DNA of 64,000 bases from Juglans regia (taxonomy: Eukaryota > Streptophyta > Magnoliopsida > Fagales > Juglandaceae), in contig NC_049904.1 of NCBI RefSeq assembly GCF_001411555.2, positions 29,277,370-29,341,369 on the forward strand, written 5' to 3'. Position 1 is the first letter of the stretch, and each line of letters begins with the position of its first letter. Positions 1-12,464 of this stretch are shown here, in pieces. The notes beneath the pieces were generated by a model. It saw nothing but the letters and a program-made list of their open reading frames with translations. It did no database searches and was not told the origin of the DNA. The position numbers were made by a program, and so were the translations under genes.

Positions 1-760
1 AATTTTTAAAAACTTTTTTAATAAATATTGTAGTTGGTCACCAAAGAGACTGATGATGGTTAGGATATTTAAAATATTGAAGTATATGTTTAAATAGTAA
101 TGAAATAGTTTGATTCAAAATATTTTATTAAGTTTTAAAAATGGGAGACAAAAGTTATAAGAATATTATAAATAAAAATTTTGTTTGAATATAATTTTTT
201 AATATATATTTTAAATTTAGAAAATTAGTATTATTTTTTGTGTTTGGATTAGGAGTTTAGAAAATTTGTAATAATTAAATGAAAAAATTGTAGATTTGAA
301 TTCGAAAACTCTTTGTAATTGAGAAGAAAATATCTGAAAATACTTGAAAACAATTATGTTCCCAAAATGGATTCTAAGACATTGTTTGGATAGTTAGATG
401 AGATAAGATGAAATATCTGTGAATAATAATGAGATGATTTGTGAATAATAATAAAATAATTTGAGTTAAGATTTTTATTGGGTTTTGAAAAAAGAAAAAA
501 AATTGAATAAAAATATTATAAAGTTAAAATATTGTTAGAATATCATTTTTGTTTTGTGATTTGAAAAAAATTGAATTATTTATTATATTTTATATGAAAA
601 TTTTAAAAAATTGTAATGATCAGTAATGATTAGATAAAAAAGTATAAAAGAGAATTTGAAATATGTTTATGTTTGAATAATATTTAAATATTGAGATAAA
701 ATGAGATGCGATAAATTACGTATCGAACGTAATTCAAAATATTCATTCAGTTTAGAGAAA
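1..760. repeat. AT-rich MITE remnants
   Basis: No gene is visible. From about 382 to 730 there is a MITE of the family whose left end reads TTGTTTGGATAGTTAGATGA and whose interior has runs such as GATTTGAAAAAAATTGAATT and TTTATTATATTTTATAT. The same interior recurs near 20990, 34160, 35360, 35860 and 50268. The stretch before 370 looks like a more decayed relative. Boundaries are approximate. Confidence 0.5.
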
Positions 761-925
761 TGATAGTTGCAGTCGTAAGTGCATAAACGCCGTACAATCA
801 CTCAAAAAAAATAAATAAATACGATACTCATATAAAAAAAATTAATTTTTTAATTATAAATCTCACTCTTTTTTAAAGTGATTATATGACATTTACGTTC
901 TTCTTAACTTTATGCAACATTACTT
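760..925. repeat. Fold-back MITE (GTTGCAGTCG ends)
   Basis: The left half begins GATAGTTGCAGTCGTAAGTG. The right half, read in reverse complement, begins GTAATGTTGCATAAAG. The two halves pair imperfectly over about 60 bases, with AATCACT and AATTAATTTTT blocks in both. A second copy lies at 7902-8070. Boundaries are approximate. Confidence 0.5.
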
Positions 926-1227
926 TTCAGTTTATAAACATCTAAATATTGCATCATATTTTATTACAATTGAGGTGGGCTAAATTTCAATATAATCAAA
1001 CTGAATTGGATTACAATAAAATACAGATAAAAATTCAATCTCAACGTGATTCGTTTAAGCAAAGGAAAGAGAGAAAATAAAGAGGAATCCGAAAGCAGAA
1101 AGAGCAGGAGAAGTTGATCGTCTGGTCCACATAGCAGTGGCAGACACTGGATAATATAGCCTCGTGGGTAGCATCTGCGGCTCCACTAATACTAACATAG
1201 TAACTGCCATCCCAACGGAACAGCCGA

Positions 1228-1257
1228 GAGAGACAGAGACAGAGACAGAGACAGAGG
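1228..1257. repeat. (AGAGAC)n microsatellite
   Basis: Five or so AGAGAC units lie in the upstream region of the trihelix gene, followed by GC-rich sequence up to the start codon. Confidence 0.8.
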
Positions 1258-1401
1258 CCCACGTGAACCAACCAATCCAAGGTACATAAGTTACAAACCT
1301 CAGTTTCGAGCTCAATTCAACCTTCTTGCCAGCTCGACGGGACCGGACCGAGCCGAGCCGATTCCATCGCAATTACATCGGCCCAAAGCCGATAGCCCAA
1401 A

Positions 1402-1629
1402 ATGGTCGATCCTCTCACCTCACGCGCCCGCCCCCGGCGACCCCTCAACGGCTCGACCGTACGGTATGAACCCCAAGTCTTACGGCTCATGCGCCCGGCA
1501 CTTCATCGCCGCCTGATTTTTGTTTCTTTGCTTTGCCCTCATTTCTCCTTTACCCCCTTAAACCAACCATCCTCCCCCGCTCCCACCCGAAACTATAGTC
1601 ACCACCACCACCTGGCTCCCGATGGGTGA
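1402..1629 (+). other. Possible upstream ORF overlapping trihelix start
   Basis: An ATG with A at -3 and G at +4 opens a 75-codon frame. Its TGA (1627-1629) lies inside the first codons of the trihelix CDS, which starts at 1622 in another frame. The peptide ends in a His run and shows no domain. If the transcript starts upstream of 1402 it could restrain translation of the main ORF. No transcript evidence is available here, so this is a hypothesis only. Confidence 0.3.
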
Positions 1630-2539
1630 CCTTACGGATACCCTCTCGCCTCCGTCGACGACCCCACCTGCCGCTGCTCACTCCCGCCCCTTGCCGGTCC
1701 GAGAGGACTGCTGGAGCGAGGACGCCACCTCCACTCTGGTTGACGCCTGGGGCCGCCGTTACCTCGAGCTTAACCGGGGGAACCTCCGTCAGAAGGACTG
1801 GCAGGACGTGGCCGACGCCGTCAATGCCCTCCACGGCCACACCAAGAAAACCCACCGTACTGACGTCCAGTGCAAAAACCGGATCGACACCATCAAGAAA
1901 AAGTACAAGATCGAGAAGGCTAGGGTTTCTTCCTCCGACGGAACCCTCGCCTCTTCTTGGCCTTTCTTCGAACGCCTCGACGCTCTCATCGGATCCAACG
2001 TCTCCGTCAAAAAACCACCTCCGCAACCGTCTCCGTCCTTGTCGCCTTCTCCGCCGGTGGCCGTCCATCTCTACAACAAGAAAATGGCGCCATCACCATC
2101 TACTGCGCTGGTGGTGTTGCCGCAGAAGAGGACGGCTTCGGCGATGGACGAGGGGTTTTCTAGGAGGAACTACTCGGCCATGGCGGCTGCGGCTGCTGCT
2201 GCTGCTTCGGCGGAAGATGACGTGGAGGATGAGGATGAGGAGGAGGAGGAGGAGGAGGAGAGGGAGAGCGAAGAGTTGGAGGAGAGAGAGGGGATGAGGA
2301 GGCTGGCGAGGGCGATAGAGACATTCGGAGAGGTGTACGAGAGGGTGGAGAGGGAAAAGTTGATGCAGATGGTTGAGTTGGAGAAGCAAAGGATGCAGTT
2401 CGCTAAGGACTTGGAGGTGCAGAGGATGAATATGTTCATGGACACGCAGGTTCAGCTTGAGAAAATCAAGCGTGGCAAGCGTTCTAGATCCAACGGTACC
2501 GGAAATTTATCATCTTTCTACGATTTCTTTTCGTTCTAA
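1622..2539 (+). CDS. Trihelix transcription factor, ASIL/SIP1 type
   Basis: This is an uninterrupted 305-residue frame, probably a nuclear DNA-binding protein of the trihelix (GT-factor) family. Residues about 27-125 form the trihelix domain. It has the spaced tryptophans W31, W43 and W60, a basic KKKYK helix near residue 95, and the SSWPFFERLDALI block typical of the ASIL/SIP1 clade. An alanine run and a long Asp/Glu tract follow at about 180-215. A predicted coiled coil with the MRRLARAIETFGEVYERVE block ends in a basic KRGKRS stretch. Arabidopsis ASIL1/2 repress seed-maturation genes; that role is family knowledge, not shown here. The start is the first ATG of the frame after the GC-rich leader. 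An AATAAA lies shortly after the stop at about 2562. The gene is intronless, as usual for this clade. Confidence 0.94.
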   Translation: MGDLTDTLSPPSTTPPAAAHSRPLPVREDCWSEDATSTLVDAWGRRYLELNRGNLRQKDWQDVADAVNALHGHTKKTHRTDVQCKNRIDTIKKKYKIEKARVSSSDGTLASSWPFFERLDALIGSNVSVKKPPPQPSPSLSPSPPVAVHLYNKKMAPSPSTALVVLPQKRTASAMDEGFSRRNYSAMAAAAAAAASAEDDVEDEDEEEEEEEERESEELEEREGMRRLARAIETFGEVYERVEREKLMQMVELEKQRMQFAKDLEVQRMNMFMDTQVQLEKIKRGKRSRSNGTGNLSSFYDFFSF

Positions 2540-5500
2540 TTCATAGATTTTGGATTTGGGTGAATAAAGATATGGATCTATAATGGAGCAGTTTTAAATC
2601 GTAAGCACAATCCGGTATTCAAGATTATGTATGTTGTCAAAACTCTTTGACTGGTGAAACTTGATGACTCGAATGGTTTGAGGAAGCTCTACATCTTGAA
2701 GGTTTTAGGGAACTGTCCCCTTGATTGTTTGTTGGTGAAAAAGTGTCATCTTAGGCGGTTTTTAAATGCTCTAAAGTGACAATTGCAATGACATGGCGTT
2801 TATAATTTTTTACCATGAAAGCGGACGCTTTCCTTTTTCCTTTTATTTCTCGCTTTGCTAGTCTGAATGAAAAGGTGCTCATTGTTTATTAATTATATGA
2901 AAGAAGTTAACCGTAAGGTCACTGCACTTGAAACAGAAAATAATAACGAAGCCAATTGTGAAGTTGGCATTCTCTTTTATCAATTGTTCAAGCATTTTGG
3001 GCGTCAAATGTAAGTGAAAAGGTCTTGGTTTGAGTTACATTTGTGTCTTTGAGGTTCCAGAACCCCCATGATAGGGTATTCTTGAGGCACGGACCTTGTT
3101 TTGAGAATTAGTGATGAGCCTTTGGGCCTTGAAGCATAATAGCTGCTTAATGCATGCATGTTTCATATTACTTGGGTATTTGTGAGGCACGGACCTTGTT
3201 TTGAGAATTAGTGATGAGCTTTTGGGCCATGAAGCATAAGAGGTGCTTAATGCATGCATGTTTCATATTCGTTTTGCTTGTTTTCAGAATTCCATGGCAT
3301 CTAACTGTTTAGTCAGTTGTTCTCAGTTTGTTAAGAAGGGATCCTTTCAATTAAATGTCTTTTATAGGTTGGCGAGTTGGTCCTGGATTTATGCTTTGAG
3401 AATGAGTCTACTTCTGGAGGCTTGAAATGATGGTGTTAAATCGTATGTGGAATTGCCTGGACAGGATGTAGATTCATGAATTTCTAGCGCTTCTCTGTTT
3501 TCTAGTTAGGTTGTTCTCTTGTATACTTTATACTGGGGTAACACTGTTTTCATATTAAATATCAATAAAACTTACCCTATAAAAAAGGATGGAGATGTGC
3601 ATGGTCCAATCATTTGTATAAAAAAAATTATACAATAAAATCAGGGTTTTGAAAAGCACTGGAAAATTTTATTCTTTTTTTTTCCCATTGAATAAAATAT
3701 TTTGATAATTATAAACTCAAAAGGAGAAGTTCCAGCACTAAGGTGGTTGGTGTGGTAAGGTAAGCAACTCCTTTTTCGAAGAAGAGTGCCACCCTTCTTT
3801 CTTCATTCAAGCATTCCATAACTTAGTGAGCATGGTTATTAAATCTTTTTGTTGAGCGTTTTGGCATTGTAAGATATGGTTGATAAGAACTGTCAACAAG
3901 TACATTCTGCTTTTAGTAATGGCACAAAAGACTCACCGTTCGAGTTATGTAGGATCTTTTGAATTGCAAATCTCTGAATCCCATGGAGGGAGCGATACCC
4001 AAGTGTTGGGAGTATTTTTTTTATATTTTTTAGTAATATAAAAATTTATTGAAACTAGTTAATACACAAGTGTTGGGTCAAGAAGAAACGACGAATCCCA
4101 ACTATGGATATATAAGAGCCAAAACTGCTAAGGGCATTCCATCCAGCGTAAGCATCTGGATAATCTGGAATGTGACGTGGCATACCTGAAACTTTATAAA
4201 TTCAAATTAGTTGAAATGGACTGCAGAAAGAGATGGTGACCCAATGTGTATGAGGTTGTTATTCTAGGAGATTTCAGCTTCCTCTGAGAATTATGAAATG
4301 GATATTCATCTGCCAGATTTTGTAAGTTGTACTCTCCTTACCTGTTTTAATACAGTTGGTTAGTCTGTGTTGAACATGCATCACAGTCCTACGTGGTTTT
4401 TTGCGCAGGAGTGCAAATAAAGGTTTTAGTGTCTATGTCTATTGACAAGGTTGGGTGGGGTCGCTAAGTTCCAAAATTCAGAGGTTTTTATCTGAGAAAC
4501 ATCCAGGAATCAGGATGCTGATTGGTTAGGAGGTTAGGAGATTGTCGTAAAGAATGCATTTTGTATTCTCGAGTCGATCAAGTAGCTTGTCCTGTTCTCA
4601 GATATTTGAGATTCACTTGATTAGGGCCAGGGCTAATGTGTTAAATTAACAGCAGGTTTGGGGTCAGAAATTTTCACTATTATGCCGTTATTGTTCTTCT
4701 AGTTGTACTTCATACAAAGTAGACCCGTTTAAGTGGGTTAGCAATTAACCTTCTACTGGGATGGGGTTGGTTTTGTTAACCAGCTTGGAGGTGCGTTTTA
4801 AGATGTAATGTCAAAACTTGAGTTGTCTGCTTTCTTTCTTTCGTTTTTTTGTTTTGTTTTTTTGTGGGGGGGTTGCTCTGACCTTAGGTTGGCCTGGAAG
4901 AACTTTGTCTCAAACCTGTCTGTTGCCTTTCACAGTGGGCCTAGCAAATGCTATTTCCCCTTGGAGGCACTGTGGTGAGATATGGAAACAATAACCAGTA
5001 TGTTTGGCATGCACTAAAAAAAATTGTGCTCGTAACTCTCCCATCTGGATGGGAAAGTTGCCTATCTCTATTAGTTGGAATGAAATATTCTGAGGACTTG
5101 AATTAACTCCCATTTCTGTAAGGAGCAAGTCCAATCAATTTAATTATATTTTTTAACACAAATATTGAATTTGTCTGTGCACTTTGTGGTGAATTCTATT
5201 ATCTCAATTTTAATTTTTTAATAATTCCAGTATATTTGGACTAGGAGTTTATGAATAGGTACATACTCTCCCTTTTTTCTCTCCCCACTTTTTTATATGT
5301 TCAAGTATTATTGACTGCTTTTCATATTCTATTGATTTGTATTCTGGGGTGAAATTGGTAACACGATGATTTTATTTATATGGTTGAATGTTGATAGGTT
5401 TCACATTATGTAAAGGGCCTTATGTTACTGACTGTCTGGAGGCAGATAATAGCTTGTAATGATATTTGCTTTACAGTTTGGTTCTCTCGAATACATGAGG

Positions 5501-6660
5501 CTGTTAGCGATGTTACTGGGCATTTCATTGCATGGAAAACCTCACTTACGCATCATTGACGTAGTTATGGCCATTCAAAATGCACTCACATACTTTAAAT
5601 GCTTGTTGAGCACTAGAAAGAGTTGAAACTGTTGCTTTCAACGCCAATTGAGTAATAGGAAGTGAAACAGTTTTTAGCATAAAAAAATTATCTGAAGGCA
5701 CTTTCCTCATCTTTCTTGATTTTTACATGGATGTTAAAAAATGGTTTAATTCTCATGCAGGATACTTTTACCCATTGAATCATTCTAAGACTAAAAGAAC
5801 TTTGATCAAATTAAAGAAATAGTTGCCTCCAGTTATCTTACCCTGTTGATGTTAGATAAGCTTAAGTGCCTTGACATGTACCACGCACAATATGAAGTTC
5901 TTAGCATGAACAATTTCCAAAATGGATAAACTTAAATCCTGTCTTGGGGTACTCCTTGTTTAGTTCATCTGCTCTGTTAACCAAAGTGACAGATTTATAC
6001 AATGATAACCATTATAATAGTTTGATATTGGGCGTCCCTTTCCTGGATAATTAGCCTGGCACTGGAAGATCATATGGTGTGATCATGCCAGTATGCATTT
6101 CACATATGAAAAGGGCAATTGAAAAACATAACTGCAGGTTTCTGAGATATGTTGCTGGTTTCCGTTGGGTTAGTCATCGGCATTTCTGGATTGATTTGGT
6201 ACCTATTGAATGAGAAGCCTATATAGGGCGGTATACCGAGTAAAGAAGCAAGTTACTCCTAGAGTCTTCATTGTGGCTGCTTGTAGTCTTACATATATGT
6301 TTTCATTTCCTATCTGTGATCAGTTTCAGTTCTGAATTTTGTTGCAGATTTATACAGTTAACAGCCTAGCCATGTGAGGGACAACTTTGCCTGGGAAGCA
6401 TGTGTAACATCTCAAATCGACAGTTGCGACGAAGTACATAATTGTTCTGGCTGATAATGGCATCCGAAAATCTCCCGCAGAGGAATTTGTTAAGAGTTAT
6501 GTGATGTCCTGTTAATATCTGGGACATTTTTTTCCCTTTCTTTTCTCCATCATATAACTTAATTGGGCGGCTGCACTAGGCCTGAATGTCGTCCAATGTA
6601 TTTGATTCTAACTGTAATATCCTCTTGATTTTGAACTAGTTTCAGTTTTTAGCTTGATTT
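2540..6660. other. Non-coding flank, possible 3' transcribed exons
   Basis: No coding region is recognised. A poly(A) signal lies just after the trihelix stop. Further on, splice-acceptor-like TTGTTGCAG near 6340-6349 followed by unique sequence could be a terminal exon of a non-coding or UTR transcript. This is weak. A tandem duplication lies at about 3073-3272. Confidence 0.3.
3073..3272. repeat. Two-copy tandem duplication, 100-bp unit
   Basis: TGAGGCACGGACCTTG occurs at 3083 and again at 3183. The following bases, through GCATGCATGTTTCATATT, match closely in both copies. Confidence 0.85.
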
Positions 6661-7351
6661 TTGTCTAGCGTTAAATGAGAAAATCACCCTTCAAACGATC
6701 TAGTCGAAGGTGACAACCTAGTCAACTACTTTTTCCTCCATTGTCCTTGTCTAAGTTGTCTTATTAAAGCTCGAACTAGGTCAGGGACATATATCTCTTT
6801 CGTGGTATATATGAATGTAGTGGATTCTGGGTCTCTCTCTCTCTCATATTCAGCTGCGATTATGCATATATATATATATATATATATTCAGTTAGTTGTT
6901 CATGTTTATAAATATCGAAGAAAAAACTCCCTAAAATGTAAACAATGATAACTTTATTAATGGGTTTTAGGAAATTAGATTGTATTATGATTCCATTTAC
7001 TAACTAACGTGTACAATTTCTTCAAGGTTGTATTAATCTAATGTAATTAATATAACTGATGAAATACTCGTGAACAAAATATATATTATATATATATATA
7101 TGACTATCTGGTTACAATAACTTCTTAGCATTCAAAAATAAATTATATAGCTTTCCAATAATTAAACAGTTTCTATACGAATCCAATCTTTTCGCATCGA
7201 TCTGATCAAGTTTTGCATCGTTCAAATGCGGTCGATATATGGTTTATACATGATCTGTAAATGCGCGCACACACACGACAAACACTATCTTATACATTTT
7301 TATAAAAACATTATTATTATTCTTCGTAATTAGTGCGTATTCTTCATAACA

Positions 7352-7355
<4 letters not shown>

Positions 7356-7395
<40 letters not shown>
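7356..7395. repeat. (TA)n microsatellite
   Basis: An uninterrupted TA run of about 20 units, the longest in this part of the window. Confidence 0.9.
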
Positions 7396-7397
<2 letters not shown>

Positions 7398-7707
7398 CTG
7401 TCGAGACGCAATTAATATATATAAGCAGTTTTCTAAAACTGATCTCTTTGCTGAGGGTTTAGGGAACAGTAGTAGTAGTACTGGAACATGCAGTACTATA
7501 TATATATGTAATTAATTATCTAAAGGAGAATATTCTTTGGACTGAAAATTAAACAAAATTAAGCAAAAATTAATATGATGAAAATATTCTAACATGCATC
7601 AGCTTAATTACGTACGTTGATGAAATTAAAAGACGATCGAGTTAGTGTTCATGTACGTAGACGCTCCTAAACCCCACGCGTACGGTTGCACCGTGCACGT
7701 GTGTATT

Positions 7708-7746
<39 letters not shown>

Positions 7747-7901
7747 ACTGCTCTTCATGAAAAGATTATTGATCTTAATCCTAACATATAGAGGAGCCAG
7801 TAGTCCTAATTACTACTAATTAAAGTGGTAATATTTCAAGTCTTTCGAATAAGCCAGGGAGATCGATCATTATTCATCTACTTGGCGGCCTAGAGTTTGA
7901 G

Positions 7902-8070
7902 TAATGCTATACATACAGTCGTAAAGCGCGCAAGTACCATGCAGTCACTTTGAAAAAGAGTAAGATTTACTATTAAAAATTAATTTATTTTTATGTAAGT
8001 TCCGTATTTTTTCACTTTTTTTAAAATGATTGCACGATGTTTACACACTCACGACTGCAACTATTATTTT
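7902..8070. repeat. Fold-back MITE, second copy
   Basis: It begins GTAATGCTATACATACAGTC. Its right end in reverse complement reads AATAGTTGCAGTCGTGAG. The halves are imperfect inverted repeats of about 55 bases. It is the same family as 760-925, in the opposite orientation. Confidence 0.55.
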
Positions 8071-9939
8071 TATATATAATATGCTTCCCTTATCACATAT
8101 ATATATATATATATATATTATATGTTGTTCGAAGCTGTTTCATAAACTATATATTCATAGTTTATATTTATATATATATATATATATTATATTCTTGAGA
8201 AATATAGTTCATCGCTTTAATTAAAAGAAGACATGATAAGCGAACTGTATCCTTAATGATCATTAATGTTTTGTACGTACGTAAGTCACGTGAGAATCTG
8301 AAGAAAACAAAGAGACTTTTTATTTTTTAGTTTTCCATATTCATCAAGTCCTATTAATTAGAAAACTATACGTACGTAGAGGTCAAATTAGGACCTCTAC
8401 AAATTTGACCTCTCCGTACATATATTGAATTGGCGGCGATTAAATACAACATCAACGGCGAATAAATATTCATTAGGAATAAAAATATATAGCGGCAAGT
8501 TTTAGATTCTGTTGAAGTAGATCTAAAGTGAAATTTTAATACCGATAAACTTGCAGCGATTTATAAATCGTTGGGTTAGATATATGCCAGCGATTTTGTG
8601 AGTATAGCTAGCGATATATAATTACTGGTAAAAGTGTTTAACCTTGTAGTGAGTATGCATTTGGTTAATTATTAATATATATGTCTTAGTTAGAATATTT
8701 TTCTTTAACCCACAAATTAGTTAGAATTTACAATTCATGATTAAATTGATCTCTTGAATATTTTTGCCATGCACATTCGGTTGGATTATTCAGAGCCTCT
8801 TGTTTTTTTTTTTTAAAAAAAAAGGTTTACAATATAATTAAGGGTTGCCCATAAATTAAGGCATATATGTTCTGTATATATATATATACACTTAATTGCT
8901 GCATCGATCCTAAACAATCTCTGGAGTGAAAATGTTTATGATGTGATATATATAGTATATTATAAAGGTGATCGATCATGATATTGTGATGCCAAGAAGT
9001 ATATGTATATACAATACATATATATATATATATATACGCACATACAGGTACCATGTCATGTAGTAATGTTGCCTACTTTTTAAAAATGTCTACAATATTG
9101 CAATATATATAAGAACTTTTAAAGGTGGTGTATGTTTCTAGTAAATATTTAAAATACGGGCTGCAGATATATTATATGCGCTGATCTGAGACTAGCTAGC
9201 TATATATAGCCTTGCTATCACAAGATTATTCAGAATTAGACTCTTAATTACATACATTAACTCTTTTCAAATGAGAGAATTAATCATCATGATCATCGAT
9301 CATCATGATGCAGTCCCGCAGCTGAGACTTGATCTTCTTATAAATATTTGTTTTTCTGTAACCCGCCTACTTCCTCCCATTTTCATCTGTCGATCGACCT
9401 GTTGTTTGACCCTGCAAAAGAATAATATAGTACTTTTTCCTTGGATGAGTCTGCAAAACTATATTAATCAATATTATTATATCATATGGCACATGAAAAT
9501 GATACATTAAAATTTCAAGAAAAGTCGAATGCATGCAGCTCTAGCTAGTAATTAACTAGTGGAAAGAAGCATGATCATGAGTTTTTGCAGATTTCAGGAT
9601 TGTGTCTGATGTCAACGGGTTAGCTGAGCATAATCTATTACTTATCAGGGAGTACTTAATTAGGTTTACAGTTAGTTGTTCTGCCATGATCTAATCTCTG
9701 AGCTTATAAAACCCATATTTCAAATCTGTCATCAACATGATCTCCAAAAACTATAAGAAACCTTGATGCGGAATCCATGCATATCCCTGGCCAGTAAAAT
9801 AATGAAAAATGCAACCAAAGCTGCAGCTTCAACCCCAAACCTGAAACCGCAGCACTCCCTCCTGCTCTGCTCAGTGCTCACCTCACCTGGCCGGGTTGGA
9901 TATAAAAAGGCTGTCCGTCGATTACAGCTAAAGGAGACG

Positions 9940-9977
<38 letters not shown>

Positions 9978-10489
9978 GCCCCCTTTTCTGTTTTCCCCCA
10001 ACTTTTTCCTTTTAGCCAGAAGTACTAGTGTACGTACGCAACATATATATAGTCCTGGTGCTGTGTGCATATCAATGAAAATCTCTTCGACATCAAGTGT
10101 TTATATGCTTTTCGTTTTTTTTTTTTTTTTTTGATATATGGTGCTGCCATGTAAACATATCCTATATATTCGCATGCATGCATGGCTGATCTGGCCTGAT
10201 TATTTCCGAGCCATAATTTTAATTACCAGATCATGAATACATGATTAATTAGAAGCTTGCTAGTATATGTGAGGAATAATTACCAGATGAAGCACATTAA
10301 GAACGAGCTAGATCATTATTTTTTTAATGACTACGAACTTTAAAGTAACAAAAATATATCTAGAAGTCTCAAGGATTAATAGCTGTAAATACCTATTAAT
10401 TAATACTTGATTACCGGCCTTCTAATTTGATTATCGTTATAGTGATCATTATGAACGAGCAGCATATATTGAAGTTCACTTTACCTAGG

Positions 10490-10493
<4 letters not shown>

Positions 10494-10529
<36 letters not shown>
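10494..10529. repeat. (TA)n microsatellite
   Basis: An uninterrupted TA run. Confidence 0.9.
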
Positions 10530-10531
<2 letters not shown>

Positions 10532-11283
10532 AGGCCTCATTGATCAGTACTGTACCTTGCATTCATATTCCTTGTACAAGCATCAACCTCAGTACCTTTG
10601 AAAGCTATATATGAGTCCACATTAATTCCCAGCCAACACGTACCCGCACAATTAAAAAAGGAAAAAGTTCCCCCGAACCCCCTATTTCAAGGGGAAGTTC
10701 CCCCACAAACTGCAGACCGACTTGACTGCGTGCGAGACAGCAAGTCGGGAAGAAAGTGCTTATATACTATATATTGTGATAGAAGAGCATCATTTACGAC
10801 ATTTCAAATCGATGTCTTTTTTCAATAACACAAGGATCGGTTCGAGTTCGAGTTCGAGTTCTATTGATAACCGACATAACTGAAATAGCTGAAAGTTTGT
10901 GCAGTACTTGGTTGGTGTTATCTAATCCCCTGAGGGGAACTTAGGGGGTAACGATCCAATCTAATATGTAACCAATAAGCTATAAGTTCCCGATATCTGC
11001 AATACATTCAATAACTGAAGCATTTAATGGATCTTTTTAATCAGTGTAGGAATACGTAACTGCACCTCTATTGAGTTCTTTAGCATAGTCTTTGATTTTG
11101 TTTTTGATTGTTTGCTTTAGTAGATAGTTTCTTTCTATTGGTGTTCCTACGTAACCTCCCCCCACCTAGGAACATAAACTCCAACTTAGATTTCGATCCC
11201 AACTCGCAAGGGCAAGGGCTGTCTACCAGCTCTAATTCATCACCTTTGGTATACCCGGAAGCCTTTGTTTCACTCAGAACATC

Positions 11284-11288
11284 AACAA
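11284..11288. other. Target-site duplication, left copy
   Basis: AACAA lies immediately before the left LTR and is repeated at 15099-15103 immediately after the right LTR. Confidence 0.85.
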
Positions 11289-11613
11289 TGTAACACACCT
11301 CAAATACATCCAATAATTTTCTAAAATCAGACTCCTTCGAGGAGAGCAACCTCTAGGGAAGATGAAGAAGAGAGAGAGGTAGGAAAGGAAAGGTAAATTC
11401 TTGATTAAGATTCAACATGTCATTTTAAAAGGAAAACCCACTACATAAATTGGACTGAATGGCTTACCATATTTAAAGAACATAAAGACAATGGGCTAAG
11501 GCCCGACCCACAATTACTTAAGTAACTACTAATCAGGTCATAGGCCGTTACAACCCATACCGAGCCCATCATGACTTCGATCCACAATTGTTGAGATGAA
11601 CTGAAGTGTGACA
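11289..11613 (-). repeat. Left LTR (3' LTR of minus-strand element)
   Basis: About 325 bp, beginning TGTAACACACCTC and ending GAAGTGTGACA. It matches the right LTR along its length but lacks about 40 bases present there (near 14890-14930). Confidence 0.85.
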
Positions 11614-11627
11614 AACCCTCTCTCTTC
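11614..11627 (-). other. Polypurine tract
   Basis: On the minus strand GAAGAGAGAGGGTT abuts the start of the 3' LTR, the expected place for plus-strand priming. Confidence 0.7.
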
Positions 11628-11942
11628 AAAGTACATTGCCCACAAGGTGCGGACGTCTTGGATATGAATAGTTTGCAATAGAATATTGAGTTGTACTAGC
11701 TGGATTTCTAACCTTCCTTTACTGTTCAAGAGCTACGATAACTATTGCTGCCCCACAAGTTTTGTACCACAACATTGAGTCAACACTGTTACCAGGCCTT
11801 GCAGCAACCCCTTGGATACCTTGAGGAACTTGTAGATGAGATGCGTCATAGGAATCCTAAAAAACAACACCTGCCATTCGTCAGCTTCAACACTAGCTCC
11901 ATAGAGATTCCCATGAACAACAACACACTTAAGGAACTTGCC

Positions 11943-11946
<4 letters not shown>

Positions 11947-11973
<27 letters not shown>
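11947..11973. repeat. (TC)n microsatellite
   Basis: A CT run extended by imperfect CT-rich sequence to about 12001, inside the retrotransposon interior. Confidence 0.85.
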
Positions 11974-11977
<4 letters not shown>

Positions 11978-12077
11978 ATCTCCCTCTCTTTCTCCCTCTC
12001 CCCATAGCATTTCTTCTAGTGAAGTGGTAATGAAATCCTTCCCTCCCAATGCCCTTTAGAGCCCCAGGTTGTATGGT

Positions 12078-12464
12078 TCACAAGAATCCAAACATAGATG
12101 AGAATTCCTTCACGAGCATAGATATTAGTTTACCCTTAGCTACTCTAAAGGGACCACTAATAACTGCTAATTTGTCAGCACTATCCCTCCCACCCTTGCT
12201 CCAAGCAATAACTTCCGTCCCCAATATTTTTCTCAGTTTCCTAACAAATAGGGTGCCCACCTCAAGAAACCATATGCAATCATCTGGGGTAGAACTTGGC
12301 ACAATAGGATTCACCAATTCACCTCTTGTTTGGTCAAAAATATGAATTCCAAGTGATAATGATGGTTCTTCATTAACTCCCCCAATCAAATGTGCTTTGT
12401 TGCCAATAACAATGGTTGTTGCACAACCTTGAGATTTTAATTCAAACCCATTTAAAAATCCCAT
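12078..12464 (-). pseudogene. Captured kelch-guanylate kinase gene fragment
   Basis: The 128-residue frame resembles the N-terminal part of plant cytosolic guanylate kinases (Arabidopsis GK-1/GK-2 type), which carry a kelch-like region before the kinase domain. Diagnostic blocks are LNGFELK near the start, SLSLGIHIFD, then DDCIWFLEV, LGTEVIAWSKG, VISGP and ISMLVKEF-SMFGF. Compared with the family as I remember it, about 30 residues between the kelch block and DDCIWFLEV are missing. The P-loop, normally GPSGVGKGT, is altered to GPFRVAKGK, losing key residues. The sequence then stops, so most of the kinase domain is absent. It is therefore a non-functional copy. It is joined directly to the PPR fragment upstream and lies between the LTRs of a retrotransposon. 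Confidence 0.82.

Larger units (their letters stand above)
6660..10640. other. AT-rich intergenic stretch with (TA)n arrays
   Basis: No gene is seen. (TA)n runs occur near 6864, 7356-7395, 7713 (joined to a TG run), 8095, 8167, 9007, 9944-9975 and 10494-10529. They create false reading frames coding alternating Ile-Tyr. At about 8650 there is a CTTGTAGTG end like the right terminus of CACTACAAG-type elements, but no clear left end. Confidence 0.6.

Noticed and set aside
1550..2068. 172-codon minus-strand frame over the trihelix gene
   Set aside because: It is the antisense shadow of a GC-rich real exon; low-complexity Arg/Gly content and no domain.
7333..7515. Frames with Ile-Tyr runs (also 8030-8224, 8827-9054, 9763-10134)
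   Set aside because: They are translations of (TA)n microsatellites.
6860..10530. CRISPR-like spaced repeats
   Set aside because: The regularity is simple TA microsatellite; there are no direct repeats with unique spacers, and the genome is a plant.
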